64,000 bases of DNA from Mesorhizobium sp. B2-8-5 (GTDB taxonomy: Bacteria > Pseudomonadota > Alphaproteobacteria > Rhizobiales > Rhizobiaceae): positions 124,001-188,000 of the forward strand of contig NZ_CP083951.1 of assembly GCF_006440675.2 (NCBI RefSeq), in the 5' to 3' direction. Both the position numbers and the translations under genes were made by a program. Numbering within the stretch: position 1 is the stretch's first letter; each line of letters starts with the position of its first letter. The notes beneath the pieces were generated by a model that saw only the letters and a program-made list of their open reading frames with translations, was not told the origin of the DNA and made no database searches. This document shows positions 44,515 to 53,263 of this stretch, piece after piece.

Positions 44515-46107
44515 TCACGCCGCCTTGTCGCGGACCTGGTAGTCCTTGACGGTGGCGAAGCGGATCACCTTCCAGCGCTCGGCCTCGTAATTCAGTGAGA
44601 AGGCGTGCTGGGCCAGAAACACCGGATCGTTGTCGAGATCGCGGGCGATGTCGCCGCGATGCGCTTCGATGAAGCGCTGCACTTCCGCCTTGTCGTCGGC
44701 CGAAATCCAGCGGCAGATCGAGAAACGCGACATTTCGAAATCAACTGGCAGCGTGTATTCGATGTTGAGCCGTTCCTTGAGCACGTCGAGCTGCAGCGCG
44801 CCGACGACGCCGACGATGGCCGGCGAGCCGTCCTCGGGCGAGAACAGCTGGACGACGCCCTCCTCGGCCATCTGGTGCAGCGCTTCCTTGAGCTTTTTCG
44901 CCTTCATGGCGTCGCCGAGGCGCACGCGACGCAGGATTTCCGGCGCGAAATTGGGCACGCCGCGGAACAGGATCTCCTCGCCTTCGGTGAGCGTGTCACC
45001 GATGCGCAGGGTGCCGTGGTTGGGAATGCCGACGACGTCGCCGGCGTAAGCCTCGTCGGCGGTGACGCGGGTGCGGGCGAAGAAGAATTGCGGCGCCGAG
45101 AGCGACATCGGCTTGCCGGTGCGCACAAGCTTGGCCTTCATGCCGCGTTCCAGCGTGCCCGAGCAGACGCGCACGAAGGCGATGCGGTCGCGGTGGTTGG
45201 GGTCCATGTTGGCCTGGATCTTGAAGACGAAGGAGGTCATCTTCTCCTCCGTCGCCTCGACCGTTCGGGTATCGGCCTCCTGCGCGCGGGGCGGCGGGCC
45301 GTAGGCGCCCAGCGCCTCGATCAGATCGCGGACGCCATAGTTGCGCAGCGCCGAGCCGAAATAGACCGGCGTCAGATGACCTTCGCGGAAGGCGTCCACG
45401 TCGAGCGGGCGGCAGGCTTCCCGCGCGAGTTCCAGTTCCTCGATGAAGGCTTCGCGCTCATTGTCCGGCAAGAGCCCGGCGACGCGGTTGGAATCCGGGC
45501 CATTGACGGGCGTGCGCTCCTTTTCCTCATCACCCCTGCGCACGGCATTGAGCGCCAGGTGATAGGTTCCGGAAAACGTCCTGCCGCGGCCGATCGGCCA
45601 GGTGATGGGCGCCGTGTCGAGCGCCAGCTTCTGCTCGATCTCGTCGAGGATCTCGAACGGATCGCGGCTTTCGCGGTCCATCTTGTTGACGAAGGTGATG
45701 ATCGGGATGTCGCGCAGCCGGCAGACCTCGAACAGCTTCAGCGTGCGCGGCTCGATGCCCTTGGCGGCGTCGATGACCATGACGGCCGAATCCACCGCCG
45801 ACAGCGTGCGGTAGGTGTCGTCGGCAAAATCCTCGTGGCCGGGCGTGTCGAGCAGGTTGAAGACATTGCCTTCATATTCGAAGGTCATCACCGAGGTGAC
45901 GACGGAGATGCCGCGCTCGCGCTCGATCTTCATCCAGTCGGACCGCGTCTGGATGCGATCCTTCTTGGCCTTGACCTCGCCGGCAAGCTGGATGGCGCCG
46001 CCGAACAGCAGCAGCTTTTCGGTGAGCGTCGTCTTGCCCGCGTCGGGGTGGGCGATGATCGCGAAGGTGCGGCGGCGCGATACGGCCTGTTCGATGTCTT
46101 CTGCCAA
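44515..46107 (-). CDS. prfC: Peptide chain release factor 3
   Basis: A 530-residue translational GTPase, matching E. coli RF3 at 529. G1 is AHPDAGKTTLTEKL, G3 DTPGHEDFADDTYR, G4 NKMDRESRDP. It recycles RF1 and RF2 from the ribosome after peptide release. The start at 46107 precedes MAEDIEQAVSRRRTFAIIAH. It is alone on its strand between a heptanucleotide array and DUF1127. Confidence 0.96.
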   Translation of the reverse strand: MAEDIEQAVSRRRTFAIIAHPDAGKTTLTEKLLLFGGAIQLAGEVKAKKDRIQTRSDWMKIERERGISVVTSVMTFEYEGNVFNLLDTPGHEDFADDTYRTLSAVDSAVMVIDAAKGIEPRTLKLFEVCRLRDIPIITFVNKMDRESRDPFEILDEIEQKLALDTAPITWPIGRGRTFSGTYHLALNAVRRGDEEKERTPVNGPDSNRVAGLLPDNEREAFIEELELAREACRPLDVDAFREGHLTPVYFGSALRNYGVRDLIEALGAYGPPPRAQEADTRTVEATEEKMTSFVFKIQANMDPNHRDRIAFVRVCSGTLERGMKAKLVRTGKPMSLSAPQFFFARTRVTADEAYAGDVVGIPNHGTLRIGDTLTEGEEILFRGVPNFAPEILRRVRLGDAMKAKKLKEALHQMAEEGVVQLFSPEDGSPAIVGVVGALQLDVLKERLNIEYTLPVDFEMSRFSICRWISADDKAEVQRFIEAHRGDIARDLDNDPVFLAQHAFSLNYEAERWKVIRFATVKDYQVRDKAA

Positions 46108-46243
46108 GTCGTGGAATCCTGTCTGTGGCGCGGGCTTCTAGCAGCGCTTTCCCGGCCTGTCGACGGTTTTGGGCAGAGTGCTGGTCGCGACCCGGGAAGC
46201 GCCACGGGAAAAAGACGTTGGCCTTCAAATCCACGGACCGTCG

Positions 46244-46468
46244 CTACCGGCCTTTGCCGAACCAGGTGACCGACGAGATTTCCGAGCGGTCGATGCCGAT
46301 GTCGCGCAGCAGGTAGTCCGGCAACTCGTCCAGCAGGGCGCGATCCCTGCGGATGCGGATGATGCGCGCAAGGAAACTTCCGCCGGCATGGCAGATATCG
46401 ATGGCCACGGCAAAGGGGCGCCGGAGCACGGAGCGACTGGCCGCACGCTCCTGCACAAGGATAGTCAT
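46244..46468 (-). CDS. Small DUF1127-family protein
   Basis: A 74-residue basic protein. Its C-terminal half, ARIIRIRRDRALLDELPDYLLRDIGIDRSEI, is the DUF1127 motif. In other alphaproteobacteria such small Arg-rich proteins influence phosphate, RNA and carbon metabolism and bind RNA. AAAGGAG lies 7 nt upstream of the ATG. It sits downstream of a terminator-like palindrome and upstream of prfC. Confidence 0.88.
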   Translation of the reverse strand: MTILVQERAASRSVLRRPFAVAIDICHAGGSFLARIIRIRRDRALLDELPDYLLRDIGIDRSEISSVTWFGKGR

Positions 46469-46498
46469 GATCGTATCTCCTTTCGATAAAACGGTGAA

Positions 46499-46522
46499 GG
46501 GAGGGCCACCGGTGGCCCTCCC
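46499..46522. terminator. Perfect 24-bp palindrome ending the DUF4242/exported-protein operon
   Basis: GGGAGGGCCACC and its complement GGTGGCCCTCCC adjoin without a loop; a smaller CCTTTTG/CAAAAGG stem lies next to it (around 46528-46544). The pair follows the stop at 46546 on the minus strand. A T-tract is weak, so partly Rho-dependent. Confidence 0.65.
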
Positions 46523-46545
46523 AAAGGCCTTTTGCCGACAAAAGG

Positions 46546-47061
46546 TCAGGACCGGTCGTGCTCGCAGCTCACATACGGGTTCCAGTCGGCGAACATGCCG
46601 GCCGGATTGTGCCGCCAGTGCCAGACGTGGAGTTCGTAGTAGGGGTCCACGGGGTGGACGCCCACCGTCGTCTTGCGTTGCAGGGTGCGGCCGAGGAATT
46701 CAGGCACGCTTTTCCCCTTCCAGTCCTTTTCGAAGACGATGTATTCCATGCCGACGAGCTGCATCGAGCCATCGGCCTCCGGCTCGTAGGTCAGCACGTC
46801 CGGCTCGCCGAGCACCAGCTTGCCGTCGCCGGCGCGGGCGGGATGGATGAAATGGACGCCCATCGTGCCGTGCTCGTCATGCGTCGTGCATTCGAACAGC
46901 TGCTGGTAGCCGTCCGCCTTGGCGACCTTGATGTCGAGATACTTGGCCGCCATTTCCCGGGACCGGTTGAGCACGGGATCGGGCATGTCATGGGCGACCG
47001 CAGTGCTGTAAAACAGCGCCGAGGCGCCGGCCGCAAGGACGATTTCCGCAAAGCGCTTCAC
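46546..47061 (-). CDS. Conserved exported protein, 171 aa
   Basis: A secreted protein with an N-terminal signal peptide (MKRFAEIVLAAGASALFYST, cleavage probably after AVA). The mature part contains CTTHDEHGTMGVHFIHP, LGEPDVLTYEPE, a short YIVFEKDW segment and YELHVWHWRHNPAGMFADWNP, repeated in similar exported proteins of unknown function; I recognise no domain. It has two Cys, one near each end, and several His. Its start is 17 nt after the DUF4242 stop with GGGAGG as ribosome site, so it forms an operon with DUF4242, and a palindromic terminator follows. Confidence 0.75.
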   Translation of the reverse strand: MKRFAEIVLAAGASALFYSTAVAHDMPDPVLNRSREMAAKYLDIKVAKADGYQQLFECTTHDEHGTMGVHFIHPARAGDGKLVLGEPDVLTYEPEADGSMQLVGMEYIVFEKDWKGKSVPEFLGRTLQRKTTVGVHPVDPYYELHVWHWRHNPAGMFADWNPYVSCEHDRS

Positions 47062-47077
47062 GATCGATCCCTCCCGG

Positions 47078-47359
47078 TCAGGCGGTGGCGTAAGCCGTCG
47101 TCGGATCGAACAGGCGCTTGACTTCGGTGATCTTCGTCGCCGGGAAGCCGCTCATCTTGGCGTGGCGTTGGATGATCGCTTCGTCCTTGGCGAGATAGAC
47201 GCAAAAGGTCTTGTCGTCGGCCACGAAGGATTCGACCCACTGGATGTCCGGACCGAGCTCGGCCAGAACGGCGTTTGAGGCCTTGGAGGCGTCGCGAAGC
47301 TGCTGGCGCTCGAAGGTGCCGACCTTGGGAATCTCCCGTTCGATGATGTATTTCTGCAT
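47078..47359 (-). CDS. DUF4242-family small protein
   Basis: A 93-residue ferredoxin-like fold protein, MQKYIIEREIPKVGTFERQQ at the start and ETKTFCVYLA-type strands later (DDKTFCVYLAKDEAII). The DUF4242 family includes the nickel-binding SCO4226 of Streptomyces; the metal role here is not shown. AAGGAG lies upstream of the ATG at 47359. It begins an operon with the exported protein and is divergent from the winged-helix/TPR regulator; a shared 32-nt element lies in the promoter between them. Confidence 0.85.
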   Translation of the reverse strand: MQKYIIEREIPKVGTFERQQLRDASKASNAVLAELGPDIQWVESFVADDKTFCVYLAKDEAIIQRHAKMSGFPATKITEVKRLFDPTTAYATA

Positions 47360-47498
47360 TTTGCAATCTCCTTGATCTGGGGTTCAAATGCCCCGGGCAC
47401 CCGATTAGGTCGGTGCCGGTGACATGCCGGGGGCCGCTGCGCTAAACTGCGGTTTGGCCCGCCAGGCAGACGGGGAATTACGGAACAGGCGGCCAACA

Positions 47499-47530
47499 GT
47501 CCTTACGCCGCCCTTATCTTCTTCTGATCT
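47499..47530 (+). promoter_or_regulatory. 32-nt promoter element, copy A
   Basis: Starts GTCCTTACGCCG, then CTTA and CTGATCT at fixed spacing. The direct repeat CTTACGCCG-CCCTTA has the half-site spacing of OmpR-type winged-helix binding sites. A second copy with about 26 of 32 matching bases is at 51452-51483. It lies 33 nt before the regulator gene and about 140 nt before the DUF4242 gene. Confidence 0.6.
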
Positions 47531-47562
47531 TTTGCCTATTGCCGTTACAGGGATTGCTGCCG

Positions 47563-49377
47563 ATGGGAATTTATTGCTTCGGCGACTTCGAACTCAATGA
47601 AGACTCCCGTGCCCTTCGTCTCGCTGGAAACGAGATCGAGGCGCAGCCCCTCGTCTTCGATTTCATCGCCATTTTGCTGCGGCACCAGGACCGTGCCATG
47701 AGCAAGGACGAATTGCTTGAGACGCTGTGGCCCGGCGTGACGGTGACCGAGGCTTCGCTGCAGCGCGTCGCGAGCCTTGCCCGCGGCATCCTTCGCCAGG
47801 GCGGCATGGAGACGTCACTGCGCAACCTGCCCCGCTTCGGCTACCGGATTTGCCTCGACCAGGCGACCGCTTCGGAAAACGGGCCGGCGCGGGCCGATGC
47901 GGGCAACGGGCCTTCGAGCCCCGGTTCATCAATCCTGTCGGCACGCGCGGCCGTTGCAGTCAGAAAATGGCATGAGGCCGCGGCTTCCTTCGCAAAAGCG
48001 GATGCCGCCGACGAGTTGCTCACGCCCGACCTCGAGGAATGGGCGCTGGCACTGGAATGCATGGGGCGGCCGGCCGAAGCGATCCCGCTTCTGGCGCGCG
48101 CGGTGACGGCCTTTGGCGTCGCCGGCGAGCGCCTGCGCGCGGCTTCGCCGGCAATAACCCTGGCCAGAATCCATCTCGAGAGAGGCGAACTTGCCGTCGC
48201 CAAGGGCTGGCACAAGCGTGCCGCGCAATTGATCGATGCCGCCAACGACAGCAGGGAGCACGGCCTCTGGTGCTGGATGGGCGCTCGCATCATGGGCGCG
48301 GAAGCCGAGCCGGAGCAGGCGCTTGCGCTCGCCGAGCAAGCCTTCGCGGTCGGCAGGCATCTCGACGACCCGGTCGTGGAGTCCCTCGGCCTGATCTATC
48401 GCGGCTTCTTCAAGCTTTGCCTCGGCGAAACCAAATCCGGGCAGGAGGATCAGGATTTTGCCGCGGCGCTCGGCCTGTCCAGCGACGTCGACCCGGTTGT
48501 CGGCGGCATCCTCTACTGCAACATCCTGTGGGCCTGCCGGAATTTCGGCGACTGGTCACGCGCCAACCAATGGACGCTTGGCTATGAGGACTGGTGCAGG
48601 GGACATGGGCTGGAAGACCTTTCGGGCTCGTGCCGGCTGCACCGCGCCGAAGTGCTCGGTGTTCATGGCACGCTGAAGGAGGCGGAGGCGTTGGTGCGCG
48701 CGGCGCTCGACCAGCTCGCCCTCGACGCGCCCTGGGCGATGGGCGATGCCTTGCGCGTGCTGGGCGATATTCACCTCGCGGCCGGAGAATTCACGGAAGC
48801 CGAAACCGCCTACCGCGCGTCGCACGCCGCGGGCTGGGATCCGCAGCCCGGGTTTGCGCTGCTGCAACTCGAGCAAGGACAGGCGGAGGCCGCTTTCAGC
48901 GCTCTCGAACGGTCCTTGGTGGGCAATGGCTGGCCGACGTTGCAGCGGCGAGGCATGGTCCTTGCCACGCTGGCCAAAGTGGCGGCGCGCATCAATCGGC
49001 GCGAGCGGGCGAGAGAGGTAATCGCCGAATTGGAGACCCAGCCGCAGCGCTGGCCGATGGCCTCCATCCAGGCGCTGACCGCGGAAGCCAAGGCGGAGCT
49101 TTTCATGCAGGAAGAGCGCCTCGCCGAAGCTGCCCGGGAGCTGCAGATCGCATGCTGGCGCTGGAACGAGATCGGCTCGCCGATCAATGTCGCCGACGCC
49201 AGGCTGTCGCTCGCGGCGCTGCTCATCAAGATCGGCGATCGTTCCGGCGCTGAGCTGGAGCTCGGCACCGCGCTGGCGGTCGCGAAGAAAGTCGACTCTT
49301 CCCGGCTCATGCGGCGCTGCGAAGAGCTGGAGGACCTGATTGCCGGCGCGCAGGCGGTAGCGGTGGGCGGTGCCTAG
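47563..49377 (+). CDS. Winged-helix (OmpR/CadC-type) regulator with tetratricopeptide-like domain
   Basis: About 604 residues. Residues 1-100 are an OmpR-like winged helix (MGIYCFGDFELNEDSRALRL, LLETLWPGVTVTEASLQRVASLARGIL, LRNLPRFGYRI). The rest, about 140-590, is a helical TPR-like sensor domain. There is no transmembrane segment, unlike CadC. The start at 47563 is chosen as it begins the domain; the 8 upstream codons from a TTG look less likely. It is divergent from DUF4242, and copy A of the shared promoter element precedes it, so autoregulation and control of both neighbours are likely. Confidence 0.85.
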   Translation: MGIYCFGDFELNEDSRALRLAGNEIEAQPLVFDFIAILLRHQDRAMSKDELLETLWPGVTVTEASLQRVASLARGILRQGGMETSLRNLPRFGYRICLDQATASENGPARADAGNGPSSPGSSILSARAAVAVRKWHEAAASFAKADAADELLTPDLEEWALALECMGRPAEAIPLLARAVTAFGVAGERLRAASPAITLARIHLERGELAVAKGWHKRAAQLIDAANDSREHGLWCWMGARIMGAEAEPEQALALAEQAFAVGRHLDDPVVESLGLIYRGFFKLCLGETKSGQEDQDFAAALGLSSDVDPVVGGILYCNILWACRNFGDWSRANQWTLGYEDWCRGHGLEDLSGSCRLHRAEVLGVHGTLKEAEALVRAALDQLALDAPWAMGDALRVLGDIHLAAGEFTEAETAYRASHAAGWDPQPGFALLQLEQGQAEAAFSALERSLVGNGWPTLQRRGMVLATLAKVAARINRRERAREVIAELETQPQRWPMASIQALTAEAKAELFMQEERLAEAARELQIACWRWNEIGSPINVADARLSLAALLIKIGDRSGAELELGTALAVAKKVDSSRLMRRCEELEDLIAGAQAVAVGGA

Positions 49378-49442
49378 CCGCCTCCCACTTGAGGTCAAGC
49401 CGGCATGTGGCATGACGGGAAATTCTCCTCAAAAGGTCCGGC

Positions 49443-50516
49443 ATGAGCAGCGCAAAACAAGTCATCGTCGTCGGCGCCGGTATCATCGGCGCCTCGATCG
49501 CCTGGCATCTGACGAAAGCCGGCGCGCGCGTTACGGTCGTCTCGACAAGTGGCGCCGGCGGCGTCGCCACGCCGAATTCCTTTGCCTGGATCAATGCAAG
49601 CTGGGGCAATCCGGAAACCTATTTTCGGCTGCGCATCCGCGCCATGGCCGAATGGAAACGGCTGGCGAACGACCTGTCCGGTCTGCCGCTCACCTGGTGC
49701 GGCGGCCTGTGCTGGGACCTGCCCGCGGACGAGCTCGAGACGTACGCGGCCGAGCATTCGTCCTGGGGCTATGGCATCGCGCGGGTCGGGCGCGAACAAG
49801 CGGCGCGCATCGAGCCCAACCTGGCGGAGCTTCCGCCGTTTGCGCTCTACGTCGCAGAGGAAGGCGTGGCCGAGCCTGTGGCGACCACAAAAGTGCTGCT
49901 GGCGGACGCCGAACGGCGCGGCGCGCGGATCGTCCCGGGGACTGTCGATGCGCTGGCGCTGTCCAACGGCAAGGTCACGGGCGTCGTCGTATCGGGCGAG
50001 AGCATCGCCGCCGACGAGGTGGTGATTGCAGCGGGCGCCGGTGCTCCGGCGATCGCCTCGACGGCGGGCGTGAAGCTGCCGATCGGGACCCCGCCCGGCC
50101 TGATCGTGCATTCTCGCCCCTACAAGAAGCTGCTCAACGGGCTGGTGCTGGCCGAGAAACTGCATATGCGCCAGACGGCCGAGGGACGCATCGTCGCCGG
50201 CTCTGACTTCGGCGGCGGCGAGCCGGGCGAGAACCCGCAGGCCGACGCGCGCGCGCTTTTCGAGGCGATGAAAGCGATGCTGCGCGGCGCCGACGGGCTG
50301 GAACTCGACTTCCACACGATCGGCTACCGTCCGACGCCGGCCGATGGTTTCCCGATCGTCAGCCGCGCCGACGGTGTCGGCGGCCTCTACATCGCCGTCA
50401 CCCATTCCGGCATCACGCTGGCGCCGGCCGTGGGGCTGTTCGCTGCCCGCGAAATCCTCGACGACGAGCGCGATGCGTTGCTCGCGCCTTACGCTCTGTC
50501 GCGCTTCGATCAGTAG
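49443..50516 (+). CDS. FAD-dependent oxidoreductase, DAO family
   Basis: A 357-residue flavoprotein beginning with the dinucleotide motif VIVVGAGIIGASIAWHL. The C-terminal IGYRPTPADGFPIV and GLYIAVTHSGITLAPAVG are typical of D-amino-acid or glycine-oxidase-like DAO enzymes. The exact substrate (D-amino acid, sarcosine or proline) cannot be told. It follows the TPR regulator by 65 nt on the same strand with an AAAGGT-like site, so a common transcript is possible. It ends 43 nt before the convergent amidotransferase gene. Confidence 0.87.
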   Translation: MSSAKQVIVVGAGIIGASIAWHLTKAGARVTVVSTSGAGGVATPNSFAWINASWGNPETYFRLRIRAMAEWKRLANDLSGLPLTWCGGLCWDLPADELETYAAEHSSWGYGIARVGREQAARIEPNLAELPPFALYVAEEGVAEPVATTKVLLADAERRGARIVPGTVDALALSNGKVTGVVVSGESIAADEVVIAAGAGAPAIASTAGVKLPIGTPPGLIVHSRPYKKLLNGLVLAEKLHMRQTAEGRIVAGSDFGGGEPGENPQADARALFEAMKAMLRGADGLELDFHTIGYRPTPADGFPIVSRADGVGGLYIAVTHSGITLAPAVGLFAAREILDDERDALLAPYALSRFDQ

Positions 50517-50559
50517 CCGGCTGGCGGCGGAAGCCGCCGGCAGAGAGTATGCCGAGACC

Positions 50560-51360
50560 TCAGCTTGCCAGCGCCAGCGCGGCGGCAGCTGGCGCGAACG
50601 GCCGGATGCTGGTGCGGTCGCGGGTCATCGTCACGAAGCTCGATTGCGGAATCTCGTGCCAGGTCCGGCCATCGCGATCGAACGGTTCCGAGGCGATGCA
50701 ACGACCAACGCCCTTGGCGAAGGCGGCGGTGTAGAGCGTCGGAGCCTGGCCGTCGGTGGCGTAGCGAACGGCGTGAAGCGCCCTTCCGTCACTGAAGGCG
50801 GCGGTCAGTTTGAGGACCGGCTCGATGCCGGCGCGGCGCGCAGCCTCGAGCACGCGGCTGGTGGCGCGGGACACCGCGCCTTGCGGATCCTGCGCGAGGC
50901 CTTCGTCGAGCATCACGCGGAAAAAGAGTTCGGAATCCGTGGTCCCTTCGAGCTGGTCGAACAGCGCATCCGAGAGCGAATTCTCCAGCACCCGACGGAC
51001 CCGCTCAAAGCCGCCGATCTGGCCGTTGTGCATGAACGACCAGTGGCCCGAGACGAAGGGGTGGCAGTTCGCGCGGCCGGTGCCGCCGCCCGTCGAGGCG
51101 CGCACATGGGCCAGGAACAGGCCGGATTTTATCTGGCGTCCGAGACTGCTGAGATTGGTATCGGACCAGGCCGGCAGGACATCGCGGTAAAGGCCGGGTT
51201 CCGGCCGATCGCCATACCAGGCCACGCCGAAGCCGTCGGCATTGGTCGGCGATTTCGCCTCCCGCGCCTGGCGGCTCTGAGCGATCAGGGAATGGGAGGG
51301 TGCGGCGATGACGTCTTCCAGGAAGATCGCGTCGCCGAGATAGGCTGCCCACCGGCACAT
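50560..51360 (-). CDS. Class II glutamine amidotransferase (YafJ-type), copy 1
   Basis: A 266-residue protein starting MCRWAAYLG, with Cys2 as N-terminal nucleophile. The Asn/Gly oxyanion residues and substrate loop appear in FMHNGQIGGF near residue 110 and GTTDSELFF near 140. YafJ-like proteins are of unknown acceptor; they hydrolyse glutamine or peptide-like substrates. Copy 1 is about 80 percent identical to copy 2 (212 of 266), with no gaps. Its promoter, 51361-51513, contains copy B of the element shared with the TPR regulator. Confidence 0.85.
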   Translation of the reverse strand: MCRWAAYLGDAIFLEDVIAAPSHSLIAQSRQAREAKSPTNADGFGVAWYGDRPEPGLYRDVLPAWSDTNLSSLGRQIKSGLFLAHVRASTGGGTGRANCHPFVSGHWSFMHNGQIGGFERVRRVLENSLSDALFDQLEGTTDSELFFRVMLDEGLAQDPQGAVSRATSRVLEAARRAGIEPVLKLTAAFSDGRALHAVRYATDGQAPTLYTAAFAKGVGRCIASEPFDRDGRTWHEIPQSSFVTMTRDRTSIRPFAPAAAALALAS

Positions 51361-51451
51361 TGTCCTGTGATCCTCTTATCGATGCGTTTTTGAGCGTGCG
51401 AATGAATTCGCGGCTCGTCGGGCGCCACAGATGACAGGAGGGAGCTTTGGC

Positions 51452-51483
51452 GTCCTTACGCCGTGCTTACGTTTTGCTGATCT
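51452..51483 (+). promoter_or_regulatory. 32-nt promoter element, copy B
   Basis: Begins GTCCTTACGCCGTGCTTACG and ends TTGCTGATCT. Its end lies 92 nt upstream of amidotransferase copy 1 on the minus strand, the same relative orientation as copy A has to DUF4242. About 26 of 32 positions match copy A; there is no such element before amidotransferase copy 2. Confidence 0.6.
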
Positions 51484-51513
51484 CTGCCTGAACGCGGCAG
51501 CCTGGGATTTGCG

Positions 51514-52314
51514 TCAGCCGACCAGCGCCAGCTTATTCGCCGCCGGCGCAAACGGGCGGATCCCGGTACCGTCCCTCGTCATGGTGACGAAGCTCGCCGG
51601 GGGTATCGCCTGCCACTCGCCACCGTCGCGGTCGAAAGGCTCCGAGACGATGCAATGGCCGTCGCGCTTGGCGAAGGCGCCGGTATAGAGCGTCGGCGCA
51701 TGGTCGTCGGTGGCATAGCGAACCGCGTACAGCGCCTGGCCATCGGAAAAGGCCGCCGTCAGTTTCAGGGATGGCTCGATGCCGGCCCGGCGCGACGTAT
51801 CGAGCACGCGGCTGGTCGCCCGCGAGACCGCGCCCTGCGGATCGCCGGACAATCCTTCATCGATCATCAGCAGGAAAAAGAGCTCGGAATCGGTTGTGCC
51901 CTCGCGCTGGTCGAAGACCGCGTCGGAAAGCGAATTTTCCAGCGCGCGGCGGATCTTTTCGAAGCCGCCGATCTGGCCGTTATGCATGAACGACCAGCGG
52001 CCGGAGATGAAGGGGTGGCAGTTCATGCGGCTGGTGGCGCCGCCGGTCGAGGCGCGGACATGGGCTAGAAACAGGCCGGATTTTATCTGCCGGCACAGGC
52101 TCTTCAGATTGGGGTCGGACCAGGCCGGCAGGATGTCGCGATAAAGGCCGGGCTCGGGCCGGTCGCCATACCAGGCGAGTCCGAAGCCGTCGCCATTGGT
52201 CGGCGACTTGGCTTCCTGGGCGCAGTGGCTCTGGGCAATCAACGAGTGGCAGGGCGCGGTGATGATGTCTTCGAGGAAGACCGCTTCACCAAGATAGGCC
52301 GCCCACCGGCACAT
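51514..52314 (-). CDS. Class II glutamine amidotransferase (YafJ-type), copy 2
   Basis: A 266-residue tandem paralogue of the preceding gene, also starting MCRWAAYLG and keeping the nucleophile Cys2, FMHNGQIGGF and GTTDSELFF. Differences are mostly conservative and spread evenly, so both copies look functional, which suggests an old duplication kept under selection. It lies 153 nt upstream of copy 1, with its promoter on the side of DUF6356, and the shared element occurs only before copy 1, so the two may be expressed under different conditions. Confidence 0.85.
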   Translation of the reverse strand: MCRWAAYLGEAVFLEDIITAPCHSLIAQSHCAQEAKSPTNGDGFGLAWYGDRPEPGLYRDILPAWSDPNLKSLCRQIKSGLFLAHVRASTGGATSRMNCHPFISGRWSFMHNGQIGGFEKIRRALENSLSDAVFDQREGTTDSELFFLLMIDEGLSGDPQGAVSRATSRVLDTSRRAGIEPSLKLTAAFSDGQALYAVRYATDDHAPTLYTGAFAKRDGHCIVSEPFDRDGGEWQAIPPASFVTMTRDGTGIRPFAPAANKLALVG

Positions 52315-52330
52315 CGCTTTCCACCATCTA

Positions 52331-52585
52331 TCAGGCGCGATCCATCAGAGCCGCCGGCTCCTTGACCGCATGCGAGCCTCTGTTGTGCGTGCGCTCATAG
52401 AGCTCGCGAACGATTCGGCTCGCCGTAGTTTCGAACAGAAATGGCAAGAAAGCGTGAACGAGCGCGGCGCCCGCCGCCATCGACAGCCGCGAACAGAACC
52501 AGGCGGCGAAGGCCATGTGGCCGAAATAGGTCTCGCCGACCTTCTCCGGGTGAGAGGTGAAGAGCGCCGCAAGCCTGGTCGTCAT
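52331..52585 (-). CDS. Small DUF6356-family membrane protein
   Basis: An 84-residue protein beginning MTTRLAALFTSHPEKVGETYFGHMAF, with one long hydrophobic stretch (about residues 28-50) and VHAFLPFLFETTASRIVRELYERT, the mark of DUF6356. Probably an inner-membrane protein of unknown role. The start at 52585 follows GGAGGG; a longer frame is not supported. It shares a strand with the amidotransferases but is 17 nt upstream of copy 2, so all three may be one transcript. Confidence 0.8.
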   Translation of the reverse strand: MTTRLAALFTSHPEKVGETYFGHMAFAAWFCSRLSMAAGAALVHAFLPFLFETTASRIVRELYERTHNRGSHAVKEPAALMDRA

Positions 52586-52683
52586 GGTGATCCCTCCTGC
52601 CGGGATGAGCCCCGAATGCTGAGTATCGTGCCACATGGGTTTGGTTCATCGGTCCCAAATTGTCCTTGCTTTTGCCGGCTTCA

Positions 52684-52699
52684 TGGGACATTCATCCCA
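52684..52699. promoter_or_regulatory. Palindrome before the Lrp-type gene, candidate operator
   Basis: TGGGA and TCCCA are inverted arms around CATTCA, ending 2 nt before the ATG at 52702. Another pair, TTTGG...CCAAA, is about 25-40 nt upstream. Both lie between the divergent DUF6356 and Lrp-type genes and fit autoregulation. Confidence 0.4.
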
Positions 52700-52701
52700 A
52701 C

Positions 52702-53172
52702 ATGTCGGTGGAAATTGATGAGATCGATCGAAGATTGCTGGCCGAGCTGCAACGCGACGGCACGCTGTCGGTCGATCAGCTGTCGGAGCGGGTGGCGCTG
52801 TCGCGCAATGCCTGCTGGCGGCGCGTCAAGCGCCTGGAGGAAGATGGCGTCATCACCGGTCGCGTCGCGCTGGTCGATGCCGACAAGCTAGGCCTCGGCC
52901 TGTCTGTGTTCATCCTGATCCGCACTTCCAACCACGATCCGGACTGGCTGCAGAAATTCCGTGCGGCGGTGACCGGCTTTCCGGAGATAACCGGCGTCTA
53001 CCGCATGTCGGGCGATCTCGACTATGTGGTGCGCGCCCGTGTCGCCGACGTGAAAGCCTATGACCGTCTCTACCAGCGGCTGATCGCCAAGGTGGCGCTG
53101 TCGGACGTCTCGGCCTCCTTCGTCATGGAGGAGATCAAGGAGACGACCGTGGTGCCGGTGGAACTACGCTGA
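52702..53172 (+). CDS. Lrp/AsnC-family transcriptional regulator
   Basis: About 156 residues. The N-terminal helix-turn-helix is [22 protein letters not shown] and [23 protein letters not shown]; the C-terminal RAM domain has [23 protein letters not shown]. Lrp-like regulators sense amino acids; the effector is not known. The start at 52702 is the first that includes the whole domain; no clear ribosome site is seen. It is divergent from DUF6356. Confidence 0.92.
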   Translation: MSVEIDEIDRRLLAELQRDGTLSVDQLSERVALSRNACWRRVKRLEEDGVITGRVALVDADKLGLGLSVFILIRTSNHDPDWLQKFRAAVTGFPEITGVYRMSGDLDYVVRARVADVKAYDRLYQRLIAKVALSDVSASFVMEEIKETTVVPVELR

Positions 53173-53263
53173 CGGGCCCTGGAACCGGACGCGAAAGAAA
53201 GCCGTTGATAGGCCCTACGTCAGAGTTGACCGAATCGGCTTTCGCGCCGATAGGAGTGTGCTC

